A DNA stretch of 19,283 nucleotides from Legionella_A sp049239925 (GCA_049239925.1 JBMLTO010000016.1:1-19283), one strand, 5' to 3'. Shown: positions 7,312-15,389, counted from the first letter of the stretch. The notes: generated from the letters alone by a model not told the origin. Translations and numbers: made by a program.

Positions 7312-7394
7312 AGAAAATTTAGCGTAATCGGGAGTATTACAACCTTTGATGATTGTTATTGTATGGTATTGCGCCCTTTTGATGGGGTTTTAAC

Positions 7395-9359
7395 ATGGAA
7401 AAAATGCTAATTAATGCGGCACAAGCAGAAGAAATTCGTGTCGCGCTGGTTAAAGATAATCATTTATTCGATTTAGATATTGAATGTCCTTCTGAGGTGA
7501 AGAAAAAAGGAAATATCTATAAAGCGATCGTTACTCGTCGCGAACCTAGCTTAGATGCCGTATTTGTTGAATACGGGGCTAAGCGACAAGGTTTTCTGCC
7601 ACTGAAAGAGATAGCGCCGGAGTATTTACAAAAAAATGTAAATGCTGAAGGCCATGATAAACCAACAATTGCCTCAATGTTACGTGAAGGCCAAGAACTG
7701 TTAATTCAAGTTGATAAAGAAGAACGCGGAAATAAAGGTGCGGCACTAACGACCTTTATCACATTAGCAGGTTGCTATCTAGTTTTAATGCCTAACAGTC
7801 CACGCTCAGGAGGGATCTCCAGACGGATTGAGGGCGATGATCGTGATGAACTCAAAGAAACGTTGAATGCCTTGCACCTTGATAATGATATGGGCTTAAT
7901 TATTAGAACAGCTGGCGTAGGGAAAAGCCAAGATGAGTTGCAAGCTGATTTAGACATGCTCTGTAATCAATGGCAAGCTATTCAATATGCATACAAAACA
8001 CAACCCTCTCCTTGCCTGATTCATCAAGAGGGCGATGTCATCATTCGTTCTATTCGTGATAATCTACGTAAATCTATCAGTGAAATCATTATTGATGATC
8101 AAATATCATATATAAAAGCAAAGCAGTATGTAGAACAAGTCAAACCAGATTTTCTGCCCAATTTAAAACTATATAATAGTAATGTGCCATTATTCAATTT
8201 CTATCAGATTGAAAGCCAAATTGAAAGTGCGTTCCAACGCCAAGTCCCATTGCCATCAGGTGGCGCTTTAGTGATCGACCGCACCGAAGCTTTAGTTTCA
8301 ATCGATATCAACTCAGCGAAAGCGACTAGCGGAGCTGATATTGAAGCAACCGCGTTCAATACGAATATTGAAGCGGCTGATGAAATAGCAAGACAGCTGC
8401 GATTACGTGATTTAGGTGGCTTAGTCGTCATTGATTTTATTGATATGAATTCGTCCAAAAATCAACGTGACGTCGAAAATAGATTAAAAGAAGCATTGAA
8501 AGCAGATAGAGCACGTATTCAAGTGGGTCGTATATCTCGCTTCGGCTTATTAGAAATGTCAAGACAACGCTTGCGTTTATCTTTAGGTGAAACTGCACAA
8601 GAAGTTTGTCCTCGTTGTGAAGGTCGCGGCACCGTACGTAATATTCAGTCGCATAGCTTGTCGATTGTTCGCTTAATTGAAGAAGAAGCCTTACGAGAAA
8701 GGACAGCTGAAATTCAAGCACAAGTACCTGTAGAAATTGCTACTTTTATTATGAATGAAAAACGTGATTTTATCTTAAATATAGAAAAACGACATGCAGT
8801 CAATATTCTTATTGTAGCAAATCCTTATTTACAAGCGCCGCAATACACCATCACCAGACTAAAAGAAGACAACATTGGAAAGAATAAAAAACCTAGCTAC
8901 TCTCTTATTCAACAACCTGAACCGTCAATAGTCCGTGCTGAACAGGAAACAACAAAGCACGACGAGCCTGTAGTTAAAAACCAGGCATCGACCAAAGATA
9001 AAGACATGAACCTGCTCACCCGCCTATGGCATGCGCTTTTCCCATCAAATCAGGCTGAATCGGCTAGTGAGAGTCCTATCCACAAAGCTAATACAACACA
9101 CCACATGCATAGCAAAACATCGCTCCATGCACAACATCCGGCAAAACGTGGACAAAATCAACTGCCGCGCAGGAAACGCTCAACTAGTTCAGGACAACAA
9201 TCTCAACGTATGAATAGTAATAATTCATCCAACCGTAAACCTCGCAACACTCAACAAATGAGTCCTGCAGGCAATCATAGTGGTAGTAAAGCTATCCCAT
9301 TAAATACTGAACAATCAAAAAAGAAAGGTAGCTCGAGCAAAGAAAATAGCGATAGTTGA
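7395..9359 (+). CDS. rne: Ribonuclease E (short form)
   Basis: RNase E is the main endonuclease for mRNA decay and rRNA/tRNA processing, cutting single-stranded AU-rich sites. The N-terminal catalytic half is complete: RNase H-like start (MEKMLINAAQAEEIRVAL), S1 domain about 36-120, 5'-sensor region, and DNase I-like core with metal ligands D304 and D347 (E. coli D303, D346). The zinc-link CPRC is at 405-408, followed by the small dimerisation domain to about residue 490. At 654 residues it is much shorter than E. coli (1061). The tail is low-complexity and rich in Ser, Asn, Gln and Lys. It contains a possible amphipathic membrane anchor (NLLTRLWHALFP, about 539-550) followed by an Arg/Lys-rich RNA-binding patch (about 584-596). 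RNase G is unlikely given the tail and the adjacent rluC. Confidence 0.96.
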   Translation: MEKMLINAAQAEEIRVALVKDNHLFDLDIECPSEVKKKGNIYKAIVTRREPSLDAVFVEYGAKRQGFLPLKEIAPEYLQKNVNAEGHDKPTIASMLREGQELLIQVDKEERGNKGAALTTFITLAGCYLVLMPNSPRSGGISRRIEGDDRDELKETLNALHLDNDMGLIIRTAGVGKSQDELQADLDMLCNQWQAIQYAYKTQPSPCLIHQEGDVIIRSIRDNLRKSISEIIIDDQISYIKAKQYVEQVKPDFLPNLKLYNSNVPLFNFYQIESQIESAFQRQVPLPSGGALVIDRTEALVSIDINSAKATSGADIEATAFNTNIEAADEIARQLRLRDLGGLVVIDFIDMNSSKNQRDVENRLKEALKADRARIQVGRISRFGLLEMSRQRLRLSLGETAQEVCPRCEGRGTVRNIQSHSLSIVRLIEEEALRERTAEIQAQVPVEIATFIMNEKRDFILNIEKRHAVNILIVANPYLQAPQYTITRLKEDNIGKNKKPSYSLIQQPEPSIVRAEQETTKHDEPVVKNQASTKDKDMNLLTRLWHALFPSNQAESASESPIHKANTTHHMHSKTSLHAQHPAKRGQNQLPRRKRSTSSGQQSQRMNSNNSSNRKPRNTQQMSPAGNHSGSKAIPLNTEQSKKKGSSSKENSDS

Positions 9360-9384
9360 ACCGTTCAAACGATTCTCATAGTTT

Positions 9385-9413
9385 CTGTCTGTACCGAAAA
9401 CAAGTACAGACAG
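9385..9413 (+). terminator. Perfect 10-bp hairpin just after rne
   Basis: CTGTCTGTAC (9385-9394) pairs perfectly with GTACAGACAG (9404-9413) around a 9-nt loop, 25 bases past the rne stop codon. No T-tract follows on either strand, so it is either a T-poor terminator or a 3' stabilising stem-loop for the rne mRNA. Confidence 0.45.
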
Positions 9414-9478
9414 GCTAGAGTCATCGCCGGGTCCTTGGTCGAACCCATAAAATAGGTTTCAGCGCTAATTAGAGCATG

Positions 9479-9637
9479 TTGACAATTCATCCACCCGCCT
9501 AGATGCTGAGCGATCCACACGAATTTACTCATATATTCCTTGCCCCAATTGAGAGTCTATGACCATATTAAGCTAACTATTCGTGTGCAACTCTCAGAAC
9601 TTGTTCGCGGCACTTAGGCGGGAGAATGGATTGTCAC
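9479..9637. repeat. Imperfect ~160-bp palindromic element between rne and the ankyrin gene
   Basis: The left part (9479-9527, ttgacaattcatccacccgc then ctagatgctgagcgatccacacgaat) is an inverted, diverged copy of the right part (9579-9637, attcgtgtg, ctctcagaac, ttaggcggg, ggattgtcac). The right copy has about 13 extra bases (ttgttcgcggcac region) missing on the left. The copies are separated by about 50 bp and fill most of the gap between convergent genes. A related sequence occurs near 3664. This resembles a MITE-like or REP-like element, possibly also able to end transcription; no transposase is present. Confidence 0.6.
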
Positions 9638-9642
9638 ACGCC

Positions 9643-11055
9643 CTACTTGGGCTTTAGACCCGTTGCAATCGCATTGACCCCGATATTTGGATTAAATCCA
9701 CAATCATCGAGTATTTTCAACAAATTATTGCCGCGCCTTGTTAAACGCTTTATGCAATAAGTTTGCAAATAGGTTTCTAACACATAGCGATAATCAGGTT
9801 GGACTAGAATAGTTAATATTTTTTCTGCTCGCCGCAAATGATCACTATTACTGTGATCACACGACTGAAAAAGAACAGCCCCCAACATCGCAGCATAACT
9901 TGCCTTACGAATCGGATTTGCCAGATAAAATCTTTGCATACATTCATCTAATGCCCGATCTTTATCCCACTCAACCCACTTATCATAAAGATGAACAGCC
10001 TCTTTTGGATTAAATGAATGATCCCTTTGTAATTGCTGTACTGCATACGCTACAGGGACTAATGCCTGGACATTCGCCCATGAGCAATTACCCGCTATTT
10101 GTGAACTAATCGGCATTTTTGCTACCGGCACCAAGCCTAGCTGCTGATTAATATCATGATGAAAGTAACGTCTACTTTGCTTTTTATACAGAAAATTATA
10201 TAAAAAATGATAGCTTAACGCTTCCGGACGTGAAATACGGTAAATATTGACACTGCCTTCTACCTGACTATTTTCACCGCGATCGACCTTCGCCCACCAA
10301 TCGTGGTAGCGAACAAAACACAACGCATGCCCTTTGCTTGCTGCAGGAAGAATAAGCATCGGTGCTTTAAATAATTGTCCTAAGCGAGTTTGATTACTCT
10401 CAGTTAATGATACATGGTGTTGGAAATGTAATAGTTCTTCGGCTTCAGCAAATGCATCGATGATCACATGCAGTAAAGGGAAATAACTCCGGTACTGACG
10501 AGTAGAATAGCTACTTGTGAAACGTCGCAATGCGTCATTAGCTATCGCTACGGTAAACTCGAGAATAAAACCTTCATAATCCAGCTCTATAAACTCACCC
10601 TTAGCATTCACAATATCCACATCACCTGTCAATTCAAAACGATGCCCCAGTAATTTTGCATAAATAAAATCAAGAGCGAAATCAAGTTTTGCACCATATT
10701 GATAAAGCAGTAATTTCAAAGCATCATGATGTCGCAGAATAGGATAGACCAGCACAGGTAAGCCAGATGTTGTGTATGCATTCGGATCTGCACCATGGTC
10801 TAATAATAATTTGGCTAAATCGAGATCATTATTATCTACTGCCCAGTGCAAGGGTGTCCGACCCGTGACATCCGCTTTATTAACATTGACACCGCGCTCT
10901 AGCAATAGTTTTGCAATATGAGTTTGTTTAGTGATTGCCGCTTCAATGAGCGGAGTAAATCCATACTCATCGATATCATCTAATGTTTCACCAGCTTGCA
11001 AATATTTATCAAAATCAGGCACCCGGCAACTAATAATATCGTTAGCAATGGTCAT
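9643..11055 (-). CDS. Ankyrin-repeat protein with possible permuted papain-like C-terminal domain
   Basis: The N-terminus (about residues 30-127) contains three ankyrin repeats, seen from EYGFTPLIEAAI, GRTPLHWAVDNNDLDLAKLLLDHGADPN and a degenerate third. The remaining ~340 residues are not a family I can name. They contain GHALCFVRYHDWWAKVDRG (H243, D258) followed much later by QIAGNCSWAN (Q319, C324). These resemble the His/Asp and Gln/Cys halves of a papain-like active site in reversed order, as in circularly permuted papain-fold enzymes; this is inference. No signal peptide or membrane segment is seen. The ATG at 11055 directly abuts the upstream stop (TAAATG), and AGGGG lies six bases before that stop-start junction. 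It ends the prmB-aroC-asd transcript. Ankyrin proteins with such tails are common secreted effectors in Legionellales, but secretion is not shown here. Confidence 0.75.
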   Translation of the reverse strand: MTIANDIISCRVPDFDKYLQAGETLDDIDEYGFTPLIEAAITKQTHIAKLLLERGVNVNKADVTGRTPLHWAVDNNDLDLAKLLLDHGADPNAYTTSGLPVLVYPILRHHDALKLLLYQYGAKLDFALDFIYAKLLGHRFELTGDVDIVNAKGEFIELDYEGFILEFTVAIANDALRRFTSSYSTRQYRSYFPLLHVIIDAFAEAEELLHFQHHVSLTESNQTRLGQLFKAPMLILPAASKGHALCFVRYHDWWAKVDRGENSQVEGSVNIYRISRPEALSYHFLYNFLYKKQSRRYFHHDINQQLGLVPVAKMPISSQIAGNCSWANVQALVPVAYAVQQLQRDHSFNPKEAVHLYDKWVEWDKDRALDECMQRFYLANPIRKASYAAMLGAVLFQSCDHSNSDHLRRAEKILTILVQPDYRYVLETYLQTYCIKRLTRRGNNLLKILDDCGFNPNIGVNAIATGLKPK

Positions 11056-11454
11056 TTACGGCCCCTGAGGTTTAGGTGCACTAGATATTTTAGGCATATT
11101 TCCTAACCGAAGTTGTTTTGCCATTTCTTGTTCTCGCCGCTCATTATCAAACTCACGCCGAGCTTCAGTGTTTAATGGAGGATTGGGATTTAAATTAGGA
11201 TCAATACCATCAAAGCGTTGACTATCAAGCCATGGATTTTGCATAAGCTTGTTTTGCAATTCACCTTCTGGGGTATGGTGCGATTCATGGTTATGTTCTC
11301 TAGCATATACTTTTGCAAAACGTTTATGTCCCTGCTGTTCATTTAAACGTCTTTCCCTATCCATACGCGTTGTTTCATCAACAAGATAAGATTTCTGATG
11401 GTTAACCATCACACCTTTAGAACGATTGTTGCTTTGATTATTGTAATCAGTCAT
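11056..11454 (-). CDS. Small hydrophilic hypothetical protein
   Basis: I do not recognise this 132-residue protein. It is highly charged and polar, rich in Asn, Gln, Arg, Glu and His, with no signal peptide, membrane segment or cysteine. The middle (about 33-70) and the stretch near 98-115 (EARREFDNERREQEMAKQ) look helical, and the C-terminus is proline-containing (SAPKPQGP). A TTG at 11460 could extend it by two residues; the ATG at 11454 is preferred, although neither has a strong Shine-Dalgarno. It lies 15 bases after asd, and its TAA directly abuts the ankyrin gene's ATG, so the two are translationally coupled. A chaperone-like or accessory role for the ankyrin protein is possible but speculative. 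Confidence 0.7.
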   Translation of the reverse strand: MTDYNNQSNNRSKGVMVNHQKSYLVDETTRMDRERRLNEQQGHKRFAKVYAREHNHESHHTPEGELQNKLMQNPWLDSQRFDGIDPNLNPNPPLNTEARREFDNERREQEMAKQLRLGNMPKISSAPKPQGP

Positions 11455-11469
11455 AGTCAATAGTCTACG

Positions 11470-12492
11470 TCATAAATATTGTTGTTGAAGAATTTCAGCT
11501 ATTTGAACTGCGTTAGTTGCTGCGCCTTTTCGTACATTATCAGCTACTACCCATAAGTTTAGACCACAATTATGCGAAATATCTTCCCTGATTCGACCAA
11601 CATATACATAATCATGACCCGCGGCGTGTTTCATGGGAGTAGGATATTGGCATTTTGCTGGATCATCAATAACTTTAACATTAGCAGCACAGCTTAATAA
11701 TTGCCGCGCTTGTTCCGCCGTTAAAGGTGACTTGAGTTCGAGATGAACCGCTTCTGAATGACCATATAAAACAGGTACTCTCACCGTCGTGGGATTCACC
11801 ATAATCGAATCATCCTCCATGATTTTATGAGTTTCCCAAACCATCTTCATTTCTTCGCGCGTGTAACCATTATCCATAAAATCATCAATATGGGGTATCA
11901 CATTAAAAGCAATTTGTTGTGGGTAAACGGATGGCTTCACTGGGCGACCGTTTAATAACTCTCTCATTTGCATGATCAGTTCTTCAATAGCTCTCTTTCC
12001 TGTACCAGAAACAGCTTGATAGGTAGCGACATTAATACGGCTGATGCCAACCGCATCATGTAAAGGCTTTAAAGCAACAAGCATCTGTATTGTTGAACAG
12101 TTTGGATTCGCTATTATCCCACGCTTAACATATTGTGCTATACAATGAGGATTCACTTCCGGTACCACTAAGGGAATATCATCGTCATAACGAAAATAAG
12201 ATGTATTGTCTATCACGACACACCCGGCAGCTACAGCTACAGGTGCATATTCTTTTGACACAGAGCTTCCAGCAGAAAAAAGAGCTATATCAGCTTGCCT
12301 GAAATCAAATGTAGCCAAATTCTCAACATCTAATTCCCGGCCAAGATAAGTTACCGTTCGTCCCACTGAACGCTCACTAGCTAATGGATAAAGGCTATTT
12401 ATAGGGAATTTGCGTTCTTCAAGGACATTCAATAAGGTTTCACCAACGGCGCCAGTTGCACCGACGATAGCTACATTTAGTTTTCTGCTCAT
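11470..12492 (-). CDS. asd: Aspartate-semialdehyde dehydrogenase
   Basis: Asd reduces aspartyl-4-phosphate to aspartate semialdehyde with NADPH, the branch point to lysine, diaminopimelate (cell wall), threonine and methionine. The N-terminal nucleotide motif GATGAVG is at residues 11-17. The catalytic Cys is C132 in IANPNCSTIQM, and the dimerisation domain carries the conserved HAAGHDYVYVGRIR near residues 288-302. At 340 residues it belongs to the shorter Asd subfamily, not the ~370-residue E. coli type. GAGGT, overlapping the aroC stop, serves its ATG at 12492. It is nine bases from aroC, and prmB-aroC-asd is a recurring gene order in this bacterial group. Confidence 0.95.
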   Translation of the reverse strand: MSRKLNVAIVGATGAVGETLLNVLEERKFPINSLYPLASERSVGRTVTYLGRELDVENLATFDFRQADIALFSAGSSVSKEYAPVAVAAGCVVIDNTSYFRYDDDIPLVVPEVNPHCIAQYVKRGIIANPNCSTIQMLVALKPLHDAVGISRINVATYQAVSGTGKRAIEELIMQMRELLNGRPVKPSVYPQQIAFNVIPHIDDFMDNGYTREEMKMVWETHKIMEDDSIMVNPTTVRVPVLYGHSEAVHLELKSPLTAEQARQLLSCAANVKVIDDPAKCQYPTPMKHAAGHDYVYVGRIREDISHNCGLNLWVVADNVRKGAATNAVQIAEILQQQYL

Positions 12493-12501
12493 GACTTAAC
12501 C

Positions 12502-13569
12502 TCAATAGTTGATCTGATTTTGAGCTTTATGTCTCAAAAAATAATCCATTAGTACCAAAGCCATCATTGCCTCAGCAATCGGTACTGCGCGCAGCCCCAC
12601 ACAGGGATCGTGACGGCCCTTGGTCACTACTGTAACTTCATTATTATTAATATCTACAGTTTGACCAGGAGTAGTGATACTCGAAGTAGGTTTCAAGGCT
12701 AAACTTAACTCGATAGTTTGGCCAGAAGAAATACCACCTAAAATGCCTCCAGCATGATTGGTGAGGAAACCTGCTGAAGACATCTCATCTCGGTGTTGAC
12801 TACCTAACTGCATGACTGCAGCAAATCCAGCCCCAATTTCAATGCCTTTGACAGCATTAATTGACATCATCGCATGTGCTAATGCTGCATCAAGCTTATC
12901 AAATACTGGATCACCTAAACCAATAGGAACACCCCTAGCATGGACAGCAATACGTGCACCGATAGAATCACCCGTACGACGCACACTATCCAGATAAGCT
13001 TCTAGCTGTGGAATCTGATGATAGTTAGGACAAAAAAATGGATTGCTAACAATATGAGATTCATCGTCAAAGATTACAGCAATAGGTCCCATTTGTTGTA
13101 AAAACCCAATGATCTCAATACCAAGATGTTCTTTTAAATAAAGGCGAGCAACTGCCCCAGCCGCAACCCGCGCAGCTGTTTCACGGGCCGAAGAACGCCC
13201 ACCACCTCTATAATCACGATGGCCATATTTATGATGATAAGTAAAATCGGCATGACCTGGTCGAAAAAGATCTTTGACAGCGTCGTAATCTCGAGTGCGC
13301 TGATCACAATTTTGAATGAGCATAGCAATCGACGTACCAGTCGTTCGCCCAGCAAAAACACCTGATAATATTTGGACTCGATCGTCTTCCCGACGTTGGC
13401 TTGTGTATTTTGATTGACCTGGTTTACGTCTATCTAAAAAAGGTTGCACCGCATCTTCATCTAAAGATAATCCCGGAGGACAACCATCAATGACACAACC
13501 GATTGCCGGACCATGACTTTCACCAAAACTAGTCACAGTGAATAATTTCCCAAACGTATTTCCACTCAT
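12502..13569 (-). CDS. aroC: Chorismate synthase
   Basis: AroC makes chorismate from 5-enolpyruvylshikimate-3-phosphate, the last common step of the shikimate pathway, using reduced FMN. The 355-residue protein has the signatures FTVTSFGESHGPAIG near the N-terminus, the Arg-rich YRGGGRSSARET (about residues 119-130) and the late RHDPCVGLRAVPIAEAM motif. Length matches the family (E. coli 361). Its ATG directly abuts the prmB stop codon (TAAATG), so translation is coupled, and asd follows after nine bases. No regulatory sequence of its own is seen. Confidence 0.97.
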   Translation of the reverse strand: MSGNTFGKLFTVTSFGESHGPAIGCVIDGCPPGLSLDEDAVQPFLDRRKPGQSKYTSQRREDDRVQILSGVFAGRTTGTSIAMLIQNCDQRTRDYDAVKDLFRPGHADFTYHHKYGHRDYRGGGRSSARETAARVAAGAVARLYLKEHLGIEIIGFLQQMGPIAVIFDDESHIVSNPFFCPNYHQIPQLEAYLDSVRRTGDSIGARIAVHARGVPIGLGDPVFDKLDAALAHAMMSINAVKGIEIGAGFAAVMQLGSQHRDEMSSAGFLTNHAGGILGGISSGQTIELSLALKPTSSITTPGQTVDINNNEVTVVTKGRHDPCVGLRAVPIAEAMMALVLMDYFLRHKAQNQINY

Positions 13570-14484
13570 TTATCGATTAAAATTTTCTATAAGTTGCTGT
13601 TTCGTAAGCATAAAAACACCATGCCCACCGCGCTCGAATTCAAACCAGAGAAAAGGTACGTCAGGGTACATGGCCATCAATGCTTCTGCACTATTACCAA
13701 CCTCAACAATCAAAATTCCATGGTCAGTCAAATAATCTGCGGCATCAGCAAGAATTTTATCTACAATCGCTAAACCATTACTAGCCGCTTCCAAAGCAAT
13801 ATTGGGTTCGTGCAAATATTCAGCTGGTAATGTTTGCATCTCATCGCTACCCACATAAGGTGGATTGCTCACAATAATATCATAGCGACGGTCTATAAGA
13901 GCAGCAAAACAATCTGAAGCCATCAACGTTAACCTATCTTGTAGATCATACGTTCTCTGATTGATTTGCGCTACATCCAATGCGTCAAGAGAGATATCCA
14001 CTGCGTCGACTTTGGCCTCCGGAAATGCATGACAACAAGCAATTGCAATGCATCCACTACCCGTACAAAGATCTAAGATGCGATGAACTTGTCCTTCTTC
14101 TAGCCAGGGAGAAAATTGTTGACTAATTAATTCAGCTATTGGTGAACGAGGAATAAGTACACGATGATCAACATACAACTCTAAACCACAAAAATAAGCT
14201 TTGTTAATCAAATAAGGGACTGGAATTTTTTGTTCAATACGACAGGATAATTGTTGACACAAATATTCTTTTTCCTTTGCAGTTAATTGACCGTGCAATA
14301 CAATAGGGTCAACATCTACAGGCAATGATAAACTCCCCAAAATTAACATTAACATATCATCCCAAGCATTATCAGTACCATGACCGTAATAAAGCTGTTG
14401 GATATTCGCTTGAGTAATACCGAAACGTAGAAAATCAATCACGCTTGAAAATTCATGTGTGGCAGTTAGATAAGTGGTTGACAT
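13570..14484 (-). CDS. prmB: Ribosomal protein L3 glutamine methyltransferase PrmB
   Basis: PrmB N5-methylates a glutamine of ribosomal protein L3 using S-adenosylmethionine. The 304-residue protein has an N-terminal helical domain, the SAM motif ILDLCTGSGCIAIA (about 136-149) and the catalytic NPPY motif (197-200), characteristic of glutamine/adenine N-methyltransferases. Its close paralogue PrmC modifies release factors; PrmB is favoured by the adjacent aroC, the usual gammaproteobacterial arrangement, and by the sequence before NPPY. The ATG at 14484 follows a candidate promoter (14516-14544). It is the first gene of the prmB-aroC-asd-hypothetical-ankyrin transcript and is divergent from the secreted protein at 14601. 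Confidence 0.93.
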   Translation of the reverse strand: MSTTYLTATHEFSSVIDFLRFGITQANIQQLYYGHGTDNAWDDMLMLILGSLSLPVDVDPIVLHGQLTAKEKEYLCQQLSCRIEQKIPVPYLINKAYFCGLELYVDHRVLIPRSPIAELISQQFSPWLEEGQVHRILDLCTGSGCIAIACCHAFPEAKVDAVDISLDALDVAQINQRTYDLQDRLTLMASDCFAALIDRRYDIIVSNPPYVGSDEMQTLPAEYLHEPNIALEAASNGLAIVDKILADAADYLTDHGILIVEVGNSAEALMAMYPDVPFLWFEFERGGHGVFMLTKQQLIENFNR

Positions 14485-14515
14485 GTCATCTCGCTAGTGG
14501 TCATATTAACCTGAA

Positions 14516-14544
14516 ATTGTACGCGATCTTGTAAGTGATGTCGT
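14516..14544 (-). promoter_or_regulatory. Candidate sigma-70 promoter of the prmB operon
   Basis: On the minus strand a -35 ACGACA (14539-14544) and a -10 TACAAT (14516-14521) are separated by 17 bases. Transcription would start about 25 bases before the prmB ATG. The -10 matches five of six and the -35 four of six consensus bases. Confidence 0.45.
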
Positions 14545-14600
14545 GCACCCAAAGAAAAATTGTTCGTAAGCGAGCAGTTAAAACTAAAATATAGGTCATT

Positions 14601-15095
14601 ATGTTTAAACATTCTTTTGTCGTTATAAGCTATTTTTTAAGTTTATTTTTTTTGCCGATAAGCTTTTCACAAGAATGCCCTGATATCGGGCGTTTGGTCA
14701 TGATTGGCAAAGAATTAGCACGTACGCTGAAGCACGGTCTTTGCACGCATGAAATTAATACGCTGCAAGTGAGACAACTTGAGGAAAAAGTCCTGCCTGA
14801 AATCATGAATATACATTTTCTTGGGGTACAACCGCCAGCTAGTTGGCGAACAATCAGCCATGATTTAATCGAGGAATGCTATGCTGGCGGTAATGTTTGT
14901 CTAAAAAAAGAACAGGAGAAAGTAGGTCAATGTCTATTACAAAAACTACCATTGCTTATGTTAACCTTTACTCCGTGGTATTATGAACATTGTCACGTTA
15001 TTAACAAAACGCTTATCAGCAATTGGCAAACCAGACAAGAACAAATCTCTCGTACAATTTCAGCAGCGCTGAATAATTCTTTGACCGCTAGCTAG
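14601..15095 (+). CDS. Secreted six-cysteine hypothetical protein
   Basis: I do not recognise a family. The 164-residue protein opens with a basic, strongly hydrophobic signal peptide (residues 1-23), with a likely cut after SFS before QEC, so it should reach the periplasm or beyond. The mature part has six cysteines (26, 48, 93, 100, 111, 131), an even number consistent with three disulfides, and contains no other membrane segment. It is alone on its transcript, divergent from prmB, with AGGT six bases before the ATG. The gene is short and has no clear neighbour on the same strand within 290 bp, so context does not suggest a role. Confidence 0.7.
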   Translation: MFKHSFVVISYFLSLFFLPISFSQECPDIGRLVMIGKELARTLKHGLCTHEINTLQVRQLEEKVLPEIMNIHFLGVQPPASWRTISHDLIEECYAGGNVCLKKEQEKVGQCLLQKLPLLMLTFTPWYYEHCHVINKTLISNWQTRQEQISRTISAALNNSLTAS

Positions 15096-15149
15096 CTGGT
15101 GAGTCAATAAAACCAAAATTAAAGCATCTATGGCGCTCTGTAGGAGATT

Positions 15150-15176
15150 CAGCCAATGGAACGTCCCCATTGGCTG
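15150..15176. terminator. Perfect 10-bp hairpin downstream of the secreted-protein gene
   Basis: CAGCCAATGG (15150-15159) pairs perfectly with CCATTGGCTG (15167-15176) around a 7-nt loop, 55 bases past the stop codon. No T-tract follows on the plus strand, so termination is only possible, not shown. The rest of 15096-15360 holds nothing else I can support. Confidence 0.4.
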
Positions 15177-15360
15177 CTCATCAAATCGGAAACGCTGACT
15201 TTTTCAAGTGATATGCCCGATTAAATCGAACCCTAATACAGATAATCAATTCAGATTTACCCTACCCGAGGGAAACTATGCAACAGCATTACATCGAGAA
15301 CTGTTTAAAGCCACCTGCTGATTGCTAGTTTTCAATAGCGAATGAGTCTGAAAAATAAGA

Positions 15361-15366
15361 TATAAT
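15361..15366 (+). promoter_or_regulatory. Candidate -10 box of the Smr-domain gene
   Basis: TATAAT at 15361-15366 is a perfect -10 consensus about 24 bases before the ATG at 15390. No convincing -35 lies upstream at 16-18 bases. The resulting leader would be only about 17 nt, and no Shine-Dalgarno is visible. Confidence 0.4.
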
Positions 15367-15389
15367 CCAATAACGACTATTCATCAATC

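Larger units (their letters stand above)
6499..7394. promoter_or_regulatory. Long divergent rluC/rne intergenic region, including the rne leader
   Basis: This 896-bp region separates two divergent genes and must hold both promoters. In E. coli the equivalent region is also long, and the rne 5' leader mediates feedback control by RNase E. Here two hairpins are visible near rne (7225-7261 and 7263-7311, listed separately). For rluC a minus-strand TATAAT lies at 6614-6619, without a convincing -35. I could not assign one clear rne promoter; TTGACT at 7203-7208 has no good -10 at the right spacing. The rne ribosome site is GGGG, 7-8 bases before its ATG. A weak open frame (6731-7102) is discussed separately. 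Confidence 0.6.

Noticed and set aside
7775..9213. Several short frames inside rne (7775-7957, 8204-8458, 8437-8721, 9031-9213)
   Set aside because: All overlap the clear RNase E coding frame and show no family features.
9365..9532. 55-codon minus-strand frame (starts MSKFVWIAQHLGGW) across the post-rne hairpin and palindrome
   Set aside because: It spans a repeat and a hairpin, has no ribosome site, and its faint resemblance to transposase C-termini is too weak to call.
12812..13735. Short frames inside aroC and prmB (12812-12997, 13134-13361, 13538-13735)
   Set aside because: They are shadows of conserved enzymes in the opposite or another frame.
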